64,000 bases of DNA from Streptomyces paludis (GTDB lineage Bacteria > Actinomycetota > Actinomycetes > Streptomycetales > Streptomycetaceae), in the NCBI RefSeq assembly GCF_003344965.1, contig NZ_CP031194.1, forward strand, positions 7,688,001-7,752,000, given 5' to 3'. A model generated the notes under the pieces. The model saw nothing but the letters and a program-made list of their open reading frames with translations. It made no database searches and had not been told where the DNA came from. The translations under genes were made by a program, and so were the position numbers. This document shows positions 26,235 through 35,406 of this stretch, one piece after another (within the stretch, counting starts at the first letter, position 1; every line of letters starts with the position of its first letter).

Positions 26235-27667
26235 GCGTCCCGCACGCCCCCGGGGCCTCTGGTGGAGTCCCTTCCGTCCCTCGTGCCTTCCGTACGGAGT
26301 CGGACGCGCTCGGCGAACTCGCGGTCCCGGCCGACGCGTACTGGGGTGTGCACACCGCGCGTGCCCTGGAGAACTTCCAGGTCAGCGGGGTACCGGTGGC
26401 CGCCCACCCGCCGCTCGTCCACGCGCTGGCCGCGGTCAAGCACGCGGCGGCCCTGGCCAACCGGGAGATCGGTGCGCTGGAGCCGCACAAGGCCGACGCG
26501 ATCGCGTCGGCCTGCCGCGCGATCGCGGCCGGCCGCCACCACGGCGAGTTCCGCGTCGATGTGATCCAGGGCGGCGCGGGCACCAGCACCAACATGAACG
26601 CCAACGAGGTCATCGCCAACCTCGCACTGGAGGAACTGGGCCATGAACGGGGGCGGTACGACATGCTGTCGCCGCTCGACGACGTCAACCGCTGCCAGTC
26701 CACCAATGACACCTACCCGACCGCGCTGCGGATCGCGGTGTCCACCTCACTGGACGGACTGCTGGCCGAACTCGCCCTGCTGTCCGCCGCGTTCACCGCG
26801 AAGGGCACCGAGTTCGCCGAGGTGGTCAAGGTCGGCCGTACCCAGCTCCAGGACGCCGTCCCGATGACCCTCGGCCAGGAGTTCGCGGCCTTCGGGACCA
26901 CCGTGGCCGAGGACACCGACCGCCTCCGCGAGACACTGCCCCTGCTCGCCGAGGTCAATCTGGGCGCCACGGCCATCGGCACCGGTGTGACCGCCGCACC
27001 CGGTTACGCGGAGGCGGCCGTACGGCATCTGCGCGCGCTGACCGGCCTGGATCTGCGCCCGGCCGCCGACCTCGTGGAGGCGACCTCCGACACCGGGGTC
27101 TTCCTGCATGTCTCGGGGGTGCTCAAGCGCGCGGCGGTCAAGCTGTCGAAGATCTGCAACGATCTGCGGCTGCTGTCCAGCGGCCCGCAGCACGGCTTCG
27201 CGGAGATCTGCCTCCCGCCCCGGCAGGCCGGCTCGTCCGTCATGCCCGGCAAGGTCAACCCGGTCATCCCCGAGCTGGTCAACCAGATCGCGTACGCGGC
27301 GGCCGGCGCCGATGTCGCCATCACCATGGCCGTCGAGAACGGCCAGCTCCAGCTCAACGCCTTCGAACCGCTCATCGGCCATCTGCTGCTGACGACCGTC
27401 GAATGGCTCACCCGCGGCTGTCACGCCCTGCGCACTCGGTGTGTCGACGGCATCACCGCGAACACGGAACACCTCGCCCGCCGGGCCGCCGGCTCCGTCG
27501 GCGCCGTGACGGCCCTGACACCGTACATCGGGTACGCGGCCGCCGCGGCGATCGCCAAGCGGGCGCTCGCCACCGGGGAGCCGGTGGCGGACCTGGTCGC
27601 CGCGGCCGGGCTGCTCGACCGGGACCGGGCGATCGCGCTCATGTGGCCGTCCGCCGCGGGCGGTTGA
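26231..27667 (+). CDS. aspA: Aspartate ammonia-lyase
   Basis: This 478-residue member of the fumarase/aspartase superfamily deaminates aspartate to fumarate and ammonia. Motifs are '[18 protein letters not shown]' at the N-terminus, '[19 protein letters not shown]' (about residue 118), '[13 protein letters not shown]' and the signature loop '[19 protein letters not shown]' (about 336). GTG at 26231 overlaps the preceding stop. A related fumarase would more often read '[12 protein letters not shown]' too, so aspartase rather than fumarase is called from the N-terminal 'YWGVHTARA' pattern and context. Its 3' end overlaps the convergent Lrp gene by 29 bp. Confidence 0.88.
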   Translation: MSVPHAPGASGGVPSVPRAFRTESDALGELAVPADAYWGVHTARALENFQVSGVPVAAHPPLVHALAAVKHAAALANREIGALEPHKADAIASACRAIAAGRHHGEFRVDVIQGGAGTSTNMNANEVIANLALEELGHERGRYDMLSPLDDVNRCQSTNDTYPTALRIAVSTSLDGLLAELALLSAAFTAKGTEFAEVVKVGRTQLQDAVPMTLGQEFAAFGTTVAEDTDRLRETLPLLAEVNLGATAIGTGVTAAPGYAEAAVRHLRALTGLDLRPAADLVEATSDTGVFLHVSGVLKRAAVKLSKICNDLRLLSSGPQHGFAEICLPPRQAGSSVMPGKVNPVIPELVNQIAYAAAGADVAITMAVENGQLQLNAFEPLIGHLLLTTVEWLTRGCHALRTRCVDGITANTEHLARRAAGSVGAVTALTPYIGYAAAAAIAKRALATGEPVADLVAAAGLLDRDRAIALMWPSAAGG

Positions 27668-28088
27668 CGATCCGGGACAGCGTCAGCGCGGTCACCGTGT
27701 CGCGTACGCCGGGCATCTGGGCCATGTCCTCCCAGATGCCCCGTACGCGTTCCAGCGAGTGTGCCTCCAGGCTCACCAGCAGATCGAACTCGCCGCTCAG
27801 CACATCGCACGAGACGACCTCGGGGATCCGTTTGATCGCGGCGAGGACCTCACCGCCGCGCATCCGGTCCTGCCGGTAGACCAGCACATGCGCGCAGACG
27901 AGGTCCTCGCCGGCGGTGCCGGTGGGGCGCGCGAGAGTGTATCCGGCGATATGGCCCTGCCGCTCCAGGCGTTCGACCCGCTGCCGTACGGCGTTGCGCG
28001 AGAGGGACACCCGGTGGCCCAGCTCGGCGTGCGAGATCCGGGCGTTGCGGACGAGTTCGGAGATGATCTTTTCGTCGATGGTGTCCAT
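27639..28088 (-). CDS. Lrp/AsnC-family transcriptional regulator
   Basis: This 149-residue protein has an N-terminal helix-turn-helix ('DEKIISELVRNARISHAELGHRVSLSRNAVRQRVERLERQGHIAGYT') and a C-terminal RAM domain ('CAHVLVYRQDRMRGGEVLAAIKRIPEVVSCDVLSGEFDLLVSLEA'). Lrp proteins sense amino acids as octamers. It is convergent with aspA and upstream of the minus-strand permease group, so control of amino-acid catabolism or uptake is plausible. ATG follows GGGAGAAGCAG. Confidence 0.93.
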   Translation of the reverse strand: MDTIDEKIISELVRNARISHAELGHRVSLSRNAVRQRVERLERQGHIAGYTLARPTGTAGEDLVCAHVLVYRQDRMRGGEVLAAIKRIPEVVSCDVLSGEFDLLVSLEAHSLERVRGIWEDMAQMPGVRDTVTALTLSRIVNRPRRTAT

Positions 28089-28201
28089 GGGTCTCTGCTT
28101 CTCCCTCGGTGTTTCCCCGGTGGTGTTCCCGCCTCCCGCGCAAGGGAAAGCCCCGGTGGCCGTCCGGCCACCGGGGTTCCCTCATGCGCGGTCCGTGCGG
28201 A

Positions 28202-29026
28202 TCATGGTGCGGGGTGCAGGGCGAACACCCGGGCGGGGAAGCCGGATCCGCCCCGCGGCTTGGGCCAGGTGGCCACGATCAGCGCGCCGGCCTCGGGCAC
28301 CCGGTCGAGCCCGGTCATCAGCTCGATCTGCCAGCGGTCCCGCTCCAGGACATAGCGCTCCAGCCCGAAGTCCCCGGCGGAGGTGGCGAGTCCGGGGTCC
28401 GTGTCGGTCTGCTCGTGGCCGACGGCCGTGACTCCGGCCTCCTCGAAGAGATGGCGCAGGACCTCGGCCGACCAGCCGGGGGCGTGGCTGACCCCCGCCC
28501 CGTCCTTGTTGGCCATGGCGGCCGGGTCCGGCCAGCGCCGGCTCCAGTCGGTGCGCAGGGCGACGAACGACCCTGCCGGGATACGGCCGTTACGGGCCTC
28601 CCAGGCGGTGATGTCGTCCATCGTGGGTACGGAGTCGGGGTCGGCGGCGACACGGGCGCTGATGTCGAGCACCACCAGCGGCAGGATCATCTCCTCGACG
28701 GGGATCCGGTCCAGGGCGCGCCCGTCGGCCACGAAGTGCACCGGGGGATCGACATGGGTGCCCCACTGGCCGACCAGGGTGTAGCGGTGGACGGTGAAGC
28801 CGTCGCCGCGCGCCATGTCGAACGGTGTCTCGCGCTGCTCGTCGGGGAAGGCGGGGAAGTGCGGCTGCCCCGGGTGGAACGCGTGGGTCAGGTCGGTGAA
28901 GACCGTCCGCGCGGTCAGCTCGCGGTACGCGCTCCACAGCGGAGGCTCGGCGCCGGTGGTGGTACCCGTGTCGGCAGTGGTGCCGGTGGTGCCGGTGGTG
29001 GAGTCGGTGGTGTCGGTGGTGTCCAT
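28202..29026 (-). CDS. Cyclase family protein (kynurenine-formamidase-like metal hydrolase)
   Basis: This 274-residue protein shows the cyclase-family metal motif as 'GQWGTHVDPPVHF' (HxDxPxH, about residue 84) and 'FVALRTDWSRRW', 'GHEQTDTDPGLA' typical of the kynurenine formamidase/isatin hydrolase fold. The first ~25 residues are a Thr/Asp/Gly low-complexity string written by GGTGGTGTCGGTG-type repeats at 28965-29020, so the true start could be a later codon. It ends the minus-strand group behind the HAD gene. The exact amide or lactone substrate is unknown. Confidence 0.85.
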   Translation of the reverse strand: MDTTDTTDSTTGTTGTTADTGTTTGAEPPLWSAYRELTARTVFTDLTHAFHPGQPHFPAFPDEQRETPFDMARGDGFTVHRYTLVGQWGTHVDPPVHFVADGRALDRIPVEEMILPLVVLDISARVAADPDSVPTMDDITAWEARNGRIPAGSFVALRTDWSRRWPDPAAMANKDGAGVSHAPGWSAEVLRHLFEEAGVTAVGHEQTDTDPGLATSAGDFGLERYVLERDRWQIELMTGLDRVPEAGALIVATWPKPRGGSGFPARVFALHPAP

Positions 29027-29055
29027 GGGGTTGGTCAGCCTCGTCTCTCTGGACC

Positions 29056-29751
29056 TCATTCGGTTCCGCACGGCGCGTACGCCCCGCGGGTCAGCAGATG
29101 TATCAGCTCGGCGGGCCCGGACACGGACGCGACCGCGCCCGCCGACTCCGACGCGTCGCCGTACCCCCACCGCACATGGACGGCGGGAACGCCCTCGGCG
29201 GCGGCGCTCTCCATGTCGTACGACCGGTCCCCGACCATCAGCGGCGCGCCGACATCGGCGCCGTGTGCCCGCAGCCGCGCCACACACTCCCGGATGACCT
29301 GCCGCTTGGTCGTCCGCCCGGCCGCGTCGGAGATGCCGCACACCGTCACGAGCCGGGTGTCCAGGCCGTAGTGGCGGGTGATCCGGACCGCCTGGTCCTC
29401 GACCTTGGAGGTCGCGACGGCCAGGGGCAGTCCGGCGGCGGACAGCGCGTCGAGCATCTCCGGGACGCCGTCGTACAGCGCGCTGTCGAGGGCACCGGCC
29501 GCCGCGTACCGCTCCCGGTACGCGGTCAGGGCGCGCAGCGCGGTCTCCTCGTCCAGCCCGAGGGTCCGCCGGAAGGACTCGTACATCGGCGGGCCGACGA
29601 AGCCGCGCAGTACCGCCGGGGCGGGGACCGCCGCGCCGACCCCGCGCAGTGCGGCGGCGGCGCTGGCGGTGATGCCGGGCGCGGAGTCGACCAGGGTGCC
29701 GTCGAGATCGAGCAGGACGCAGGTGGGCGGGGTGATACGGACAGGTGTCAT
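29056..29751 (-). CDS. HAD-superfamily hydrolase (phosphoglycolate-phosphatase-like)
   Basis: This 231-residue protein has all HAD motifs: I '[14 protein letters not shown]' (nucleophile Asp), II 'LAVATSKVE', III Lys in 'TTKRQVI', IV '[12 protein letters not shown]'. A helical C1 cap lies between motifs I and II. Its ATG overlaps the stop of the amino-acid permease gene (29748), so they are co-translated. Phosphatase activity on a small phosphorylated metabolite is expected; the substrate is not evident. Confidence 0.92.
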   Translation of the reverse strand: MTPVRITPPTCVLLDLDGTLVDSAPGITASAAAALRGVGAAVPAPAVLRGFVGPPMYESFRRTLGLDEETALRALTAYRERYAAAGALDSALYDGVPEMLDALSAAGLPLAVATSKVEDQAVRITRHYGLDTRLVTVCGISDAAGRTTKRQVIRECVARLRAHGADVGAPLMVGDRSYDMESAAAEGVPAVHVRWGYGDASESAGAVASVSGPAELIHLLTRGAYAPCGTE

Positions 29752-31244
29752 ACGGTCGCTCCGACGCGTGGGCGGCGGCCGTACCGCAGCCAGTAGTAGA
29801 GGTAGCAGCCGGCCACGAACGGGACGCCGAAGTACAGGGCCGCCACCTGCCCCGGGTCGAGCGCGATCCCGATCAGGGAGATCAGGCACAGCGCGAAGGC
29901 GAGTACGGGCACGACCGGGTAGAACGGCGTCCGGTAGGCCAGGGACCCCAGGTCGCCGCCGTCGCGCAGGAAGCGGCGGCGGTGGAAGAACTGCGAGGCC
30001 GCGATGGACATCCACACCCCGACCGCGGCGAAGCCGGCGATCGAGACCAGCACCAGATAGACGGTCTGCGGCGCCGCCACACTGCTGACCAGGGAGGCCG
30101 CGCCGCCGAGCATGCTCACGGCGAGGGCGGTGAGCGGGATACCACGTGTGGTGACCTTCCGCAGCCGTTTCGGTGCCTGGCCCTCCTCGGAGAGCGAGAA
30201 CAGCATCCGGGCGCAGGAGTACAGGCCGCTGTTGCCGGCCGAGAGCAGCGCCGTGATGATCACGAAGTTCATGACATCGGCGGCGTACGGGACGCCGATG
30301 GAGGAGAAGACGGTGACGAACGGGCTCTCGTCCAGTCCGACCTTGTCGTACGGGATGGTGGCGGCGATGACGCCGATCGCGCCGACGAAGAAGATGAGCA
30401 GCCGGATCACCGTGACGCGCAGGGCCTTGGGGATCGCGGTCGCCGGGTCGGCGGTCTCACCGGCGGCCACACCGATCAGCTCGGAGCCGGAGAAGGCGTA
30501 GAACGCGGCCAGGACCGTGATCATGACGCCGGAGAAGCCGTGCGGGAACAGTCCGCCGGGGGTGTCGAAGTTCTCCAGGAGGAAGGGGTGGTGGCCGCCG
30601 TCCGCCATCGGGTGGAAGCCGGCCAGGGCCGCGCCGCCCAGCACGATGAGCGCGACCACGGCGATGACCTTCACGAGGGAGAACCAGAACTCGGTCTCGC
30701 CGAAGAACCGGGCCGAGACGGCGTTGACACCGAAGACGACCGCGGCGAAGACCACACACCACACCCATACGCTCACCGACGGGAACCAGCGCTGCATCAG
30801 CAGCCCGCAGGCGGTGAACTCCGAGCCGAGGGCCACCGCCCAGGTCAGCCAGTAGAGCCAGGCCGTGGCGAAGCCGGTGGCGGGGCCGATGTTCCGGGAC
30901 GCGTAGATGTGGAAGGCGCCCGAGACGGGGTACGCCACGGCCAGCTCGCCGAGGCAGGCCATGACCAGGTAGACGACGAACGCGCCGACCAGATAGGCCA
31001 GTACGGCGCCGAGCGGGCCGGCCTGGGAGATGGTGTACCCGGAGCTGAGGAAGAGTCCGGAGCCGATGACACCGCCCATGGCGATCATCACGAGGTGGCG
31101 GGAGTTCATCGAGCGGCGCAGGCCCGGCTGCGGCGGCCCGTCGCCGGACCCCTCGCCGGGTGCGGTGCGGTGAGTGTGTTCCGTACGGGTGCCGGCGGCG
31201 GTTCTGGCCGACGGGGAGCTTTCGGGGCTGGCTGACAGGGTCAT
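29748..31244 (-). CDS. Amino acid permease (APC superfamily)
   Basis: This 498-residue transporter has about 12 membrane helices. The first carries the APC signature '[30 protein letters not shown]', followed by '[38 protein letters not shown]'. The ATG at 31244 is chosen because GAGGA lies seven bases upstream on the minus strand. A ~45-residue Ser/Thr-rich cytoplasmic tail precedes helix 1. It could supply homoserine, aspartate or another amino acid to the neighbouring catabolic genes. Confidence 0.93.
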   Translation of the reverse strand: MTLSASPESSPSARTAAGTRTEHTHRTAPGEGSGDGPPQPGLRRSMNSRHLVMIAMGGVIGSGLFLSSGYTISQAGPLGAVLAYLVGAFVVYLVMACLGELAVAYPVSGAFHIYASRNIGPATGFATAWLYWLTWAVALGSEFTACGLLMQRWFPSVSVWVWCVVFAAVVFGVNAVSARFFGETEFWFSLVKVIAVVALIVLGGAALAGFHPMADGGHHPFLLENFDTPGGLFPHGFSGVMITVLAAFYAFSGSELIGVAAGETADPATAIPKALRVTVIRLLIFFVGAIGVIAATIPYDKVGLDESPFVTVFSSIGVPYAADVMNFVIITALLSAGNSGLYSCARMLFSLSEEGQAPKRLRKVTTRGIPLTALAVSMLGGAASLVSSVAAPQTVYLVLVSIAGFAAVGVWMSIAASQFFHRRRFLRDGGDLGSLAYRTPFYPVVPVLAFALCLISLIGIALDPGQVAALYFGVPFVAGCYLYYWLRYGRRPRVGATV

Positions 31245-31391
31245 GGGGCAGTCCTCAAAGTGGCACTGGGCGGGGAACGGCACAGCAGCATGGCGAGGGG
31301 TGATGCCAGTTCTTCAGCGGCGGTGGCGGACGCGAGGGGTGGGGCGTACGCCGGGCGGACGGGAGGGGGCGCTGGTCTGTCAGGTGTGGTG

Positions 31392-31862
31392 TCAGGCGGG
31401 CAGGGCCTGGGCGCGGGAGACCAGCTCCAGCGGCGCCGAGAGTTCGACGACGGGGGTCTCCCAGGGGTGGGCGCCCACGATCAGGGACAGCACCCGGGAG
31501 ATCTCCTCGTCGTCGGTACGGGCGTCGAGGTACGTGGTGAAGGTCAGCGTCGGTGACAGGGATTTCCCGCCGACCGCGCCGAACACGGGCGCCGAACCGG
31601 GCCGCGCGGTGAAGCCCTCGGCGCCGATGCTCACCTCGAACACATCGCCGTAGAGGCCGAAGTCGCCGAGGCTGGGCGCGGACTCCAGCACCCGGAGCAG
31701 CTCGGCGAAGGAGTCGTCGTCGCGCAGGACGTCGATGTCGCCGGTCCCGACGGCGGCCAGGGTCCGGCGCGATACCGGCCAGTACACCCTGATCGCCCGG
31801 ACCGAGCGGCGGCGGACCGCCGGCGCTCCGGTTGCCGGGGGCGTCGTCATCGTCGCGGTCAT
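31392..31862 (-). CDS. NIF3/CutA-like ferredoxin-fold protein, function unknown
   Basis: This 156-residue protein is not confidently recognised. Its C-terminal half reads 'LTFTTYLDARTDDEEISRVLSLIVGAHPWETPVVELS', resembling the 'AHPYEEPAYDI' strand-turn of the CutA/NIF3-insert fold. The N-terminal ~25 residues are Pro/Thr/Arg-rich. ATG at 31862 has GGAAG eight bases upstream. It lies 147 bp ahead of the permease on the same strand and divergent from an IclR gene, so it may be the first gene of the permease group. Confidence 0.7.
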   Translation of the reverse strand: MTATMTTPPATGAPAVRRRSVRAIRVYWPVSRRTLAAVGTGDIDVLRDDDSFAELLRVLESAPSLGDFGLYGDVFEVSIGAEGFTARPGSAPVFGAVGGKSLSPTLTFTTYLDARTDDEEISRVLSLIVGAHPWETPVVELSAPLELVSRAQALPA

Positions 31863-31903
31863 CCCTGTACTTCCCTTCACTGCGTCTCTAGTCTGAGCAT
31901 CAA

Positions 31904-31931
31904 ATGCACGACTGGATGTAAATAATGCACG
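31904..31931. promoter_or_regulatory. Direct repeats between divergent genes (candidate IclR operator)
   Basis: ATGCACGA occurs at 31904-31911 and again at 31924-31931, 20 bp apart (two helical turns), inside an A+T-rich patch between the divergent NIF3/CutA-like and IclR genes. The intervening sequence TGTAAAT could contribute a -10 element. Two same-face half-sites in a divergent spacer are a usual arrangement for IclR autoregulation, but binding is inferred. Confidence 0.45.
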
Positions 31932-32014
31932 AAAACTGGGGGACCGCAAGAGGTGTCACCGGTGGACGGAGCAGTAGAGTGCGCACACCCCCCCTGGCGA
32001 GTGAGGTGCCGAAG

Positions 32015-32812
32015 ATGTCCGAAGGAATCACGGATTCGAGCGTGGGCAGGGGCCTCGACGTACTGTCGGCACTCGCCCGCGGCGCGGCGGCGGGCGGCGG
32101 CGGGCGGTCCGGCTCGGCGACCGCGCTCGCCCGTGAACTGGGCCGGGAGCGCAGCCAGGTCTCCCGTGTCCTCGGCGCCATGGCCGAGGAGGACTTCGTC
32201 CGGCGCGAGGAACACCGCCCCCGCTCCTTCGGCCCGCACAGCCGGCTCTACGCGGACGCCCAGGAGCTGACCGCGCACCGGCTGCGGACCGACGGGCTGA
32301 CCGCGCTCGAAGGCATGGTCGCCGAAACCGGCGAGAGCTGCTATCTCGGTGTGCTCGTCGGTGACACCACGGTCACCGTCGCCGAACGGCTGCCGGCCGG
32401 CAGCCGGCAGATCGGTTCATGGATCGGCCGCCCCTATCCCGCCTACTGCAGCGACTGCGGCCAGGCCCTGCTCGCCGACGCCGACGACGACGAGGTCGCC
32501 GCCGTCTTCGCCCGTACGGAATTCGTCCCCCAGGGCCCCAACGCCCCCACCGGCCTGGCCGACTTCCTGGAACGCCTCGCCGCGACCCGCCGGCGCGGCT
32601 ACTCGATCGTGGACGAGGAGGCCGAACCCGGCCTCTACTCGGTGGCCGTCCCCGTCAGGGACTTCCGCGACGAGGTCGTGGCCGCGCTCCAGGTCGTCGG
32701 CCCCCGCGTACGGCTGGAACCCAGAACGCGAGCCTGCGCGGACACCGCGCTGCGCTGGGGCCGACGACTGGAGGAAGCCCTGCGGGGCGGCCCCTCCCCG
32801 TGGGACCACTGA
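32015..32812 (+). CDS. IclR-family transcriptional regulator
   Basis: This 265-residue protein has a winged helix ('ATALARELGRERSQVSRVLGAMAEEDFVRR') and the IclR effector domain ('SCYLGVLVGDTTVTVAERLPAGSRQIGSWIGRPYPAYCSDCGQALLAD', 'YSIVDEEAEPGLYSVAVPVRDF'). An insertion of Gly/Ala-rich residues (GAAAGGGGRSG) lengthens the loop before the recognition region. ATG at 32015 has GAGGTG seven bases upstream. It is divergent from the permease group, which it probably controls. Confidence 0.9.
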   Translation: MSEGITDSSVGRGLDVLSALARGAAAGGGGRSGSATALARELGRERSQVSRVLGAMAEEDFVRREEHRPRSFGPHSRLYADAQELTAHRLRTDGLTALEGMVAETGESCYLGVLVGDTTVTVAERLPAGSRQIGSWIGRPYPAYCSDCGQALLADADDDEVAAVFARTEFVPQGPNAPTGLADFLERLAATRRRGYSIVDEEAEPGLYSVAVPVRDFRDEVVAALQVVGPRVRLEPRTRACADTALRWGRRLEEALRGGPSPWDH

Positions 32813-32854
32813 CGCCACCCACCGGCCCGTTCACCACCGGCGGGGCCCCGGGCA

Positions 32855-33166
32855 TCACAGGGGCATGGGCCCGCTTCCCGAAGCGGAGTCGATGGCCGCC
32901 TGCACCGCTTCCAGCAGCGCGGCCAGGCCCTGGGCCTGCTCCCACTCCTCGGCGGTGTACCTCCAGACATCACACCCGCCCCGAGGATCCGGCCGACGGC
33001 CGTGCCCGATCTCCACCACCCGCTTCCCCTTACGGTCGGGGCCGGTGACGCGCACGTACATGTGCCCTACGTGGTACCGGACGGGGTCACCGCCGAAGAT
33101 CTCCAGTATCCGGCCGTCGAACGAGTAGAACCTGTTGCCGACCGTGATCATGATCTCGTCGTTCAT
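32855..33166 (-). CDS. Hypothetical protein, 103 residues
   Basis: This small protein is not recognised. The first 60 residues look like a beta-rich domain ('EIMITVGNRFYSFDGRILEIFGGDPVRYHVGHMYVRVTGPDRKGKRVVEI') with PH/GRAM-like alternation; the rest is a helix ('YTAEEWEQAQGLAALLEAVQAAIDS'). Codon use is ordinary for the genome and the ATG start follows GGGTTCCCGC without a strong ribosome site. It stands alone between convergent neighbours. Confidence 0.7.
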   Translation of the reverse strand: MNDEIMITVGNRFYSFDGRILEIFGGDPVRYHVGHMYVRVTGPDRKGKRVVEIGHGRRPDPRGGCDVWRYTAEEWEQAQGLAALLEAVQAAIDSASGSGPMPL

Positions 33167-33218
33167 GCGGGAACCCTATGCACGGCGATCAGACGACACC
33201 AGGCCCCTGAGGTCAGGG

Positions 33219-34205
33219 TCAGGTCAACGCGATCGGGTTGGTGAGAGCGGCCATAGGACCATGCGGATGGCGTACCTCGATACGGACGAAGGCCGAGTCG
33301 CCCGATGTCGTGTGCCACTCGACGGTGCCCACACCGGACTCCGGCAGTACTTCGCGGTGGACTGCGCCGAGGTCGGTGTGAAAGCTGACGGTCGCCGAGG
33401 GGACACCGCGGACGCGCGCACGCACCATGACGGGTTCCCCACCGGCCGCCAGGCGTTCGCCGATCCCCGCGCCGCGGCCGGCGGCCAGAGCGGTGAGCGA
33501 CAGACCGACCTCAGCCGATCCGGCGATCCAACTGCGGCCCGCACGGATACCGGCGAGGACGGCCGACGCGCTGAGACTCTCGGCGAACACGACCGTGTGC
33601 GGGATGCCGATCTGTCCCTTGAGGTGGGTGTCGCTGTTGCCCATGGCGGGTAGCCGGCGCCCGGTGTGGATTCCCTCCCCGATACCGCGCCCCCACTCGG
33701 CGAGGGCGGCCTCGTTGTCGGCGTTCCACGGCCGGTCCGACGTCCACAGCCCGTTCCACACCTCGACCGCGTCGAATCCCCGGTACGGGTACATGAAGCT
33801 GCCCGAAGGATAGGGGGCATGCGGGTGCGCGGCCACGCACAGACCTCCCGACGCGTGGACCTGGTCCAGGCACCGGCCGATGAGTTCGTCGCCCACACGG
33901 TAGTCCCAGTTGATCACCTGCCCCGGGGCAACACCGAGCGCGAGCCAGTGCCCGGTCCTCGTGGTCACTTCCTCACCCAGGAGAACCAAGAAGTCGTCTG
34001 CGGCGTAACGCCCCCAAACACGGTGCGCCTGCGCAGAGTTGTGCTCCGTGGTGGCGATGAAGTCGAGCCCTGCGGCGCGAGCGTCGGCGGCCAACTGCTC
34101 AGGAGTGAGTTCACCGTCCGAGTACACCGAGTGGATATGACAGTCCCCGCGATACCAACCCCCTCTTCGGCCGGCCCTCCTGGGCGGCAATCCGGAACCC
34201 GGCAT
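33219..34205 (-). CDS. CehA/McbA-type PHP-domain metallohydrolase, possibly 5' shortened
   Basis: This 328-residue protein starts almost directly with the PHP motif 'WYRGDCHIHSVYSDGELTPEQLAADARAAGLDFIATTEHNS', then 'AAHPHAPYPSGSFMYPYRGFDAVEVWNG' and 'MGNSDTHLKGQIG', all metal ligands of the PHP barrel. A beta-sandwich follows ('VMVRARVRGVPSATVSFHTDLGAVHREVLP'). ATG at 34205 has GAGGAG upstream. Many relatives carry an extra N-terminal domain and export signal; none is visible here, so the gene may be 5' truncated or a cytoplasmic variant. Confidence 0.8.
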   Translation of the reverse strand: MPGSGLPPRRAGRRGGWYRGDCHIHSVYSDGELTPEQLAADARAAGLDFIATTEHNSAQAHRVWGRYAADDFLVLLGEEVTTRTGHWLALGVAPGQVINWDYRVGDELIGRCLDQVHASGGLCVAAHPHAPYPSGSFMYPYRGFDAVEVWNGLWTSDRPWNADNEAALAEWGRGIGEGIHTGRRLPAMGNSDTHLKGQIGIPHTVVFAESLSASAVLAGIRAGRSWIAGSAEVGLSLTALAAGRGAGIGERLAAGGEPVMVRARVRGVPSATVSFHTDLGAVHREVLPESGVGTVEWHTTSGDSAFVRIEVRHPHGPMAALTNPIALT

Positions 34206-34317
34206 CGCGCTCCTCGTAGCAGAACGACCCAACCGCCCAACGAACGAGCACAGCCACCCCGATGTTCCCGGCGCCGCCATGACCGCCGAGGTCCCTGCTG
34301 CGTGAGCCACTAGATTG

Positions 34318-34845
34318 GTGCGCGTGGAGACACGGGGGCAGAGGTACCGGTACGTGGGGCCGGCTGAGCTGAAGGCGCTTGTCCGGGTGGGTGGTGACGG
34401 TCGGGGCATCCGCTCGTCGGCGGACTTCGACGAGTGGGTCTCCGCGCTGCCCTTGGATGAGTTGGCCGAGCCGTTCACGTTCGTCGTAGATGGCGGCGGG
34501 GTACTGAGACTGGCTCCACGCCGCAGCGAGCACGTGGTGTGTGCCGGCGGCGGAGAGGTACTGAGCGCCGGCGAGATGAGTTTCCGTGAGGAGTCCGGGC
34601 GATGGGTGGTCGAGGAGGTCAGCAACCAGTCCACCGGCTACTGCCCGGACATCAGCTCATGGCCGGCCGTGGCCGAGGCCCTGGACCGGATCGGGATCCA
34701 TCGACCGTCCGGGTTCACACACGAGATGGTCTTTCGCCGATGCCGCTCCTGCCGAGAGATCAACATCGTGCGGGAGGACGACTTCGTTTGCGTCTTGTGC
34801 GGCGAGGACCTGCCGCGGGGGTGGAACGTCAGGGAGCCCGGGTGA
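34318..34845 (+). CDS. Hypothetical protein with C-terminal zinc-ribbon-like motif
   Basis: About 175 residues; not recognised. Residues ~100-135 ('TGYCPDISSWPAVAEALDRIGIHRPSGFTHEMV') precede two CxxC pairs, 'CRSCREIN' and 'CVLCGEDLP', 16 residues apart, which would fit a zinc ribbon. The start is uncertain among TTG 34315, GTG 34318 and GTG 34324. It is divergent from the PHP hydrolase gene. I have no functional clue beyond metal binding. Confidence 0.72.
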   Translation: MRVETRGQRYRYVGPAELKALVRVGGDGRGIRSSADFDEWVSALPLDELAEPFTFVVDGGGVLRLAPRRSEHVVCAGGGEVLSAGEMSFREESGRWVVEEVSNQSTGYCPDISSWPAVAEALDRIGIHRPSGFTHEMVFRRCRSCREINIVREDDFVCVLCGEDLPRGWNVREPG

Positions 34846-34965
34846 TTGGTCGGACCGCGAAGATCGGCTCTTGACCGGCGGTGCCACCATGGGAGACCCG
34901 AGGAGCGCGGTCACGCCCCGCCCGGCGAGAGGTGCCGGGCGGGGCCGAGTCGTCGCGGAGGCGGG

Positions 34966-35406
34966 TTACCCGGGTGAGACGACCCAGCGCTGGCTCCGGC
35001 TGTTGGTCTTCGTCTCCAGCCGCACTTGGCCGTTCCCTCCGGTGGCTCCGATGACCTCACCGGGGTTCGACGCCCTTGCGATCAGGGTGTTGTCGCCCTC
35101 CACTACCAGCTTCCACCGTTGGGTCGGGGTGTACTGGTTGCACACCGCCAGCGCGACGGGCTCCCCGGTCGAGGAGGGGGCCTCCAGGCACCGTCCCCGC
35201 GCCGAGTCCCGGAGCTGGACACCGGTCGCGCCCGGAACGGGGCTCTCGGTCCACCGCTGGTACGACGACCCGTTGGGCGACCAGGTGATGGCGTTGCCTC
35301 CGAAGGAGTTGGAGTCCAGCATCTGCCCGACCGCCTCGTTGTAGAGGGAGTATGTCTGCCCGGCCGCCGCCTGACTCGCCGGTGCCATCAAACCGTTGCC
35401 GAGACC
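34966..35406 (-). pseudogene. Ricin-type beta-trefoil lectin, 3' part separated by IS607 element
   Basis: The fragment encodes 'LGNGLMAPASQAAAGQTYSLYNEAVGQML...SYQRWTESPVPGATGVQLRDSARGRCLEAP...CNQYTPTQRWKLVV...SRSQRWVVSPG', the end of a signal peptide plus a single ricin-like trefoil with repeated QRW-type motifs. It has no start of its own. Joined to the 5' piece at 37545-37603 across one shared GG, it gives a 165-codon open frame, so the gene was whole before the insertion. The product would be a small secreted carbohydrate-binding protein. Confidence 0.85.

Noticed and set aside
28965..29020. A CRISPR-like or tandem-repeat array
   Set aside because: It is a short GGTG-type low-complexity codon repeat within a coding frame, without spacers.
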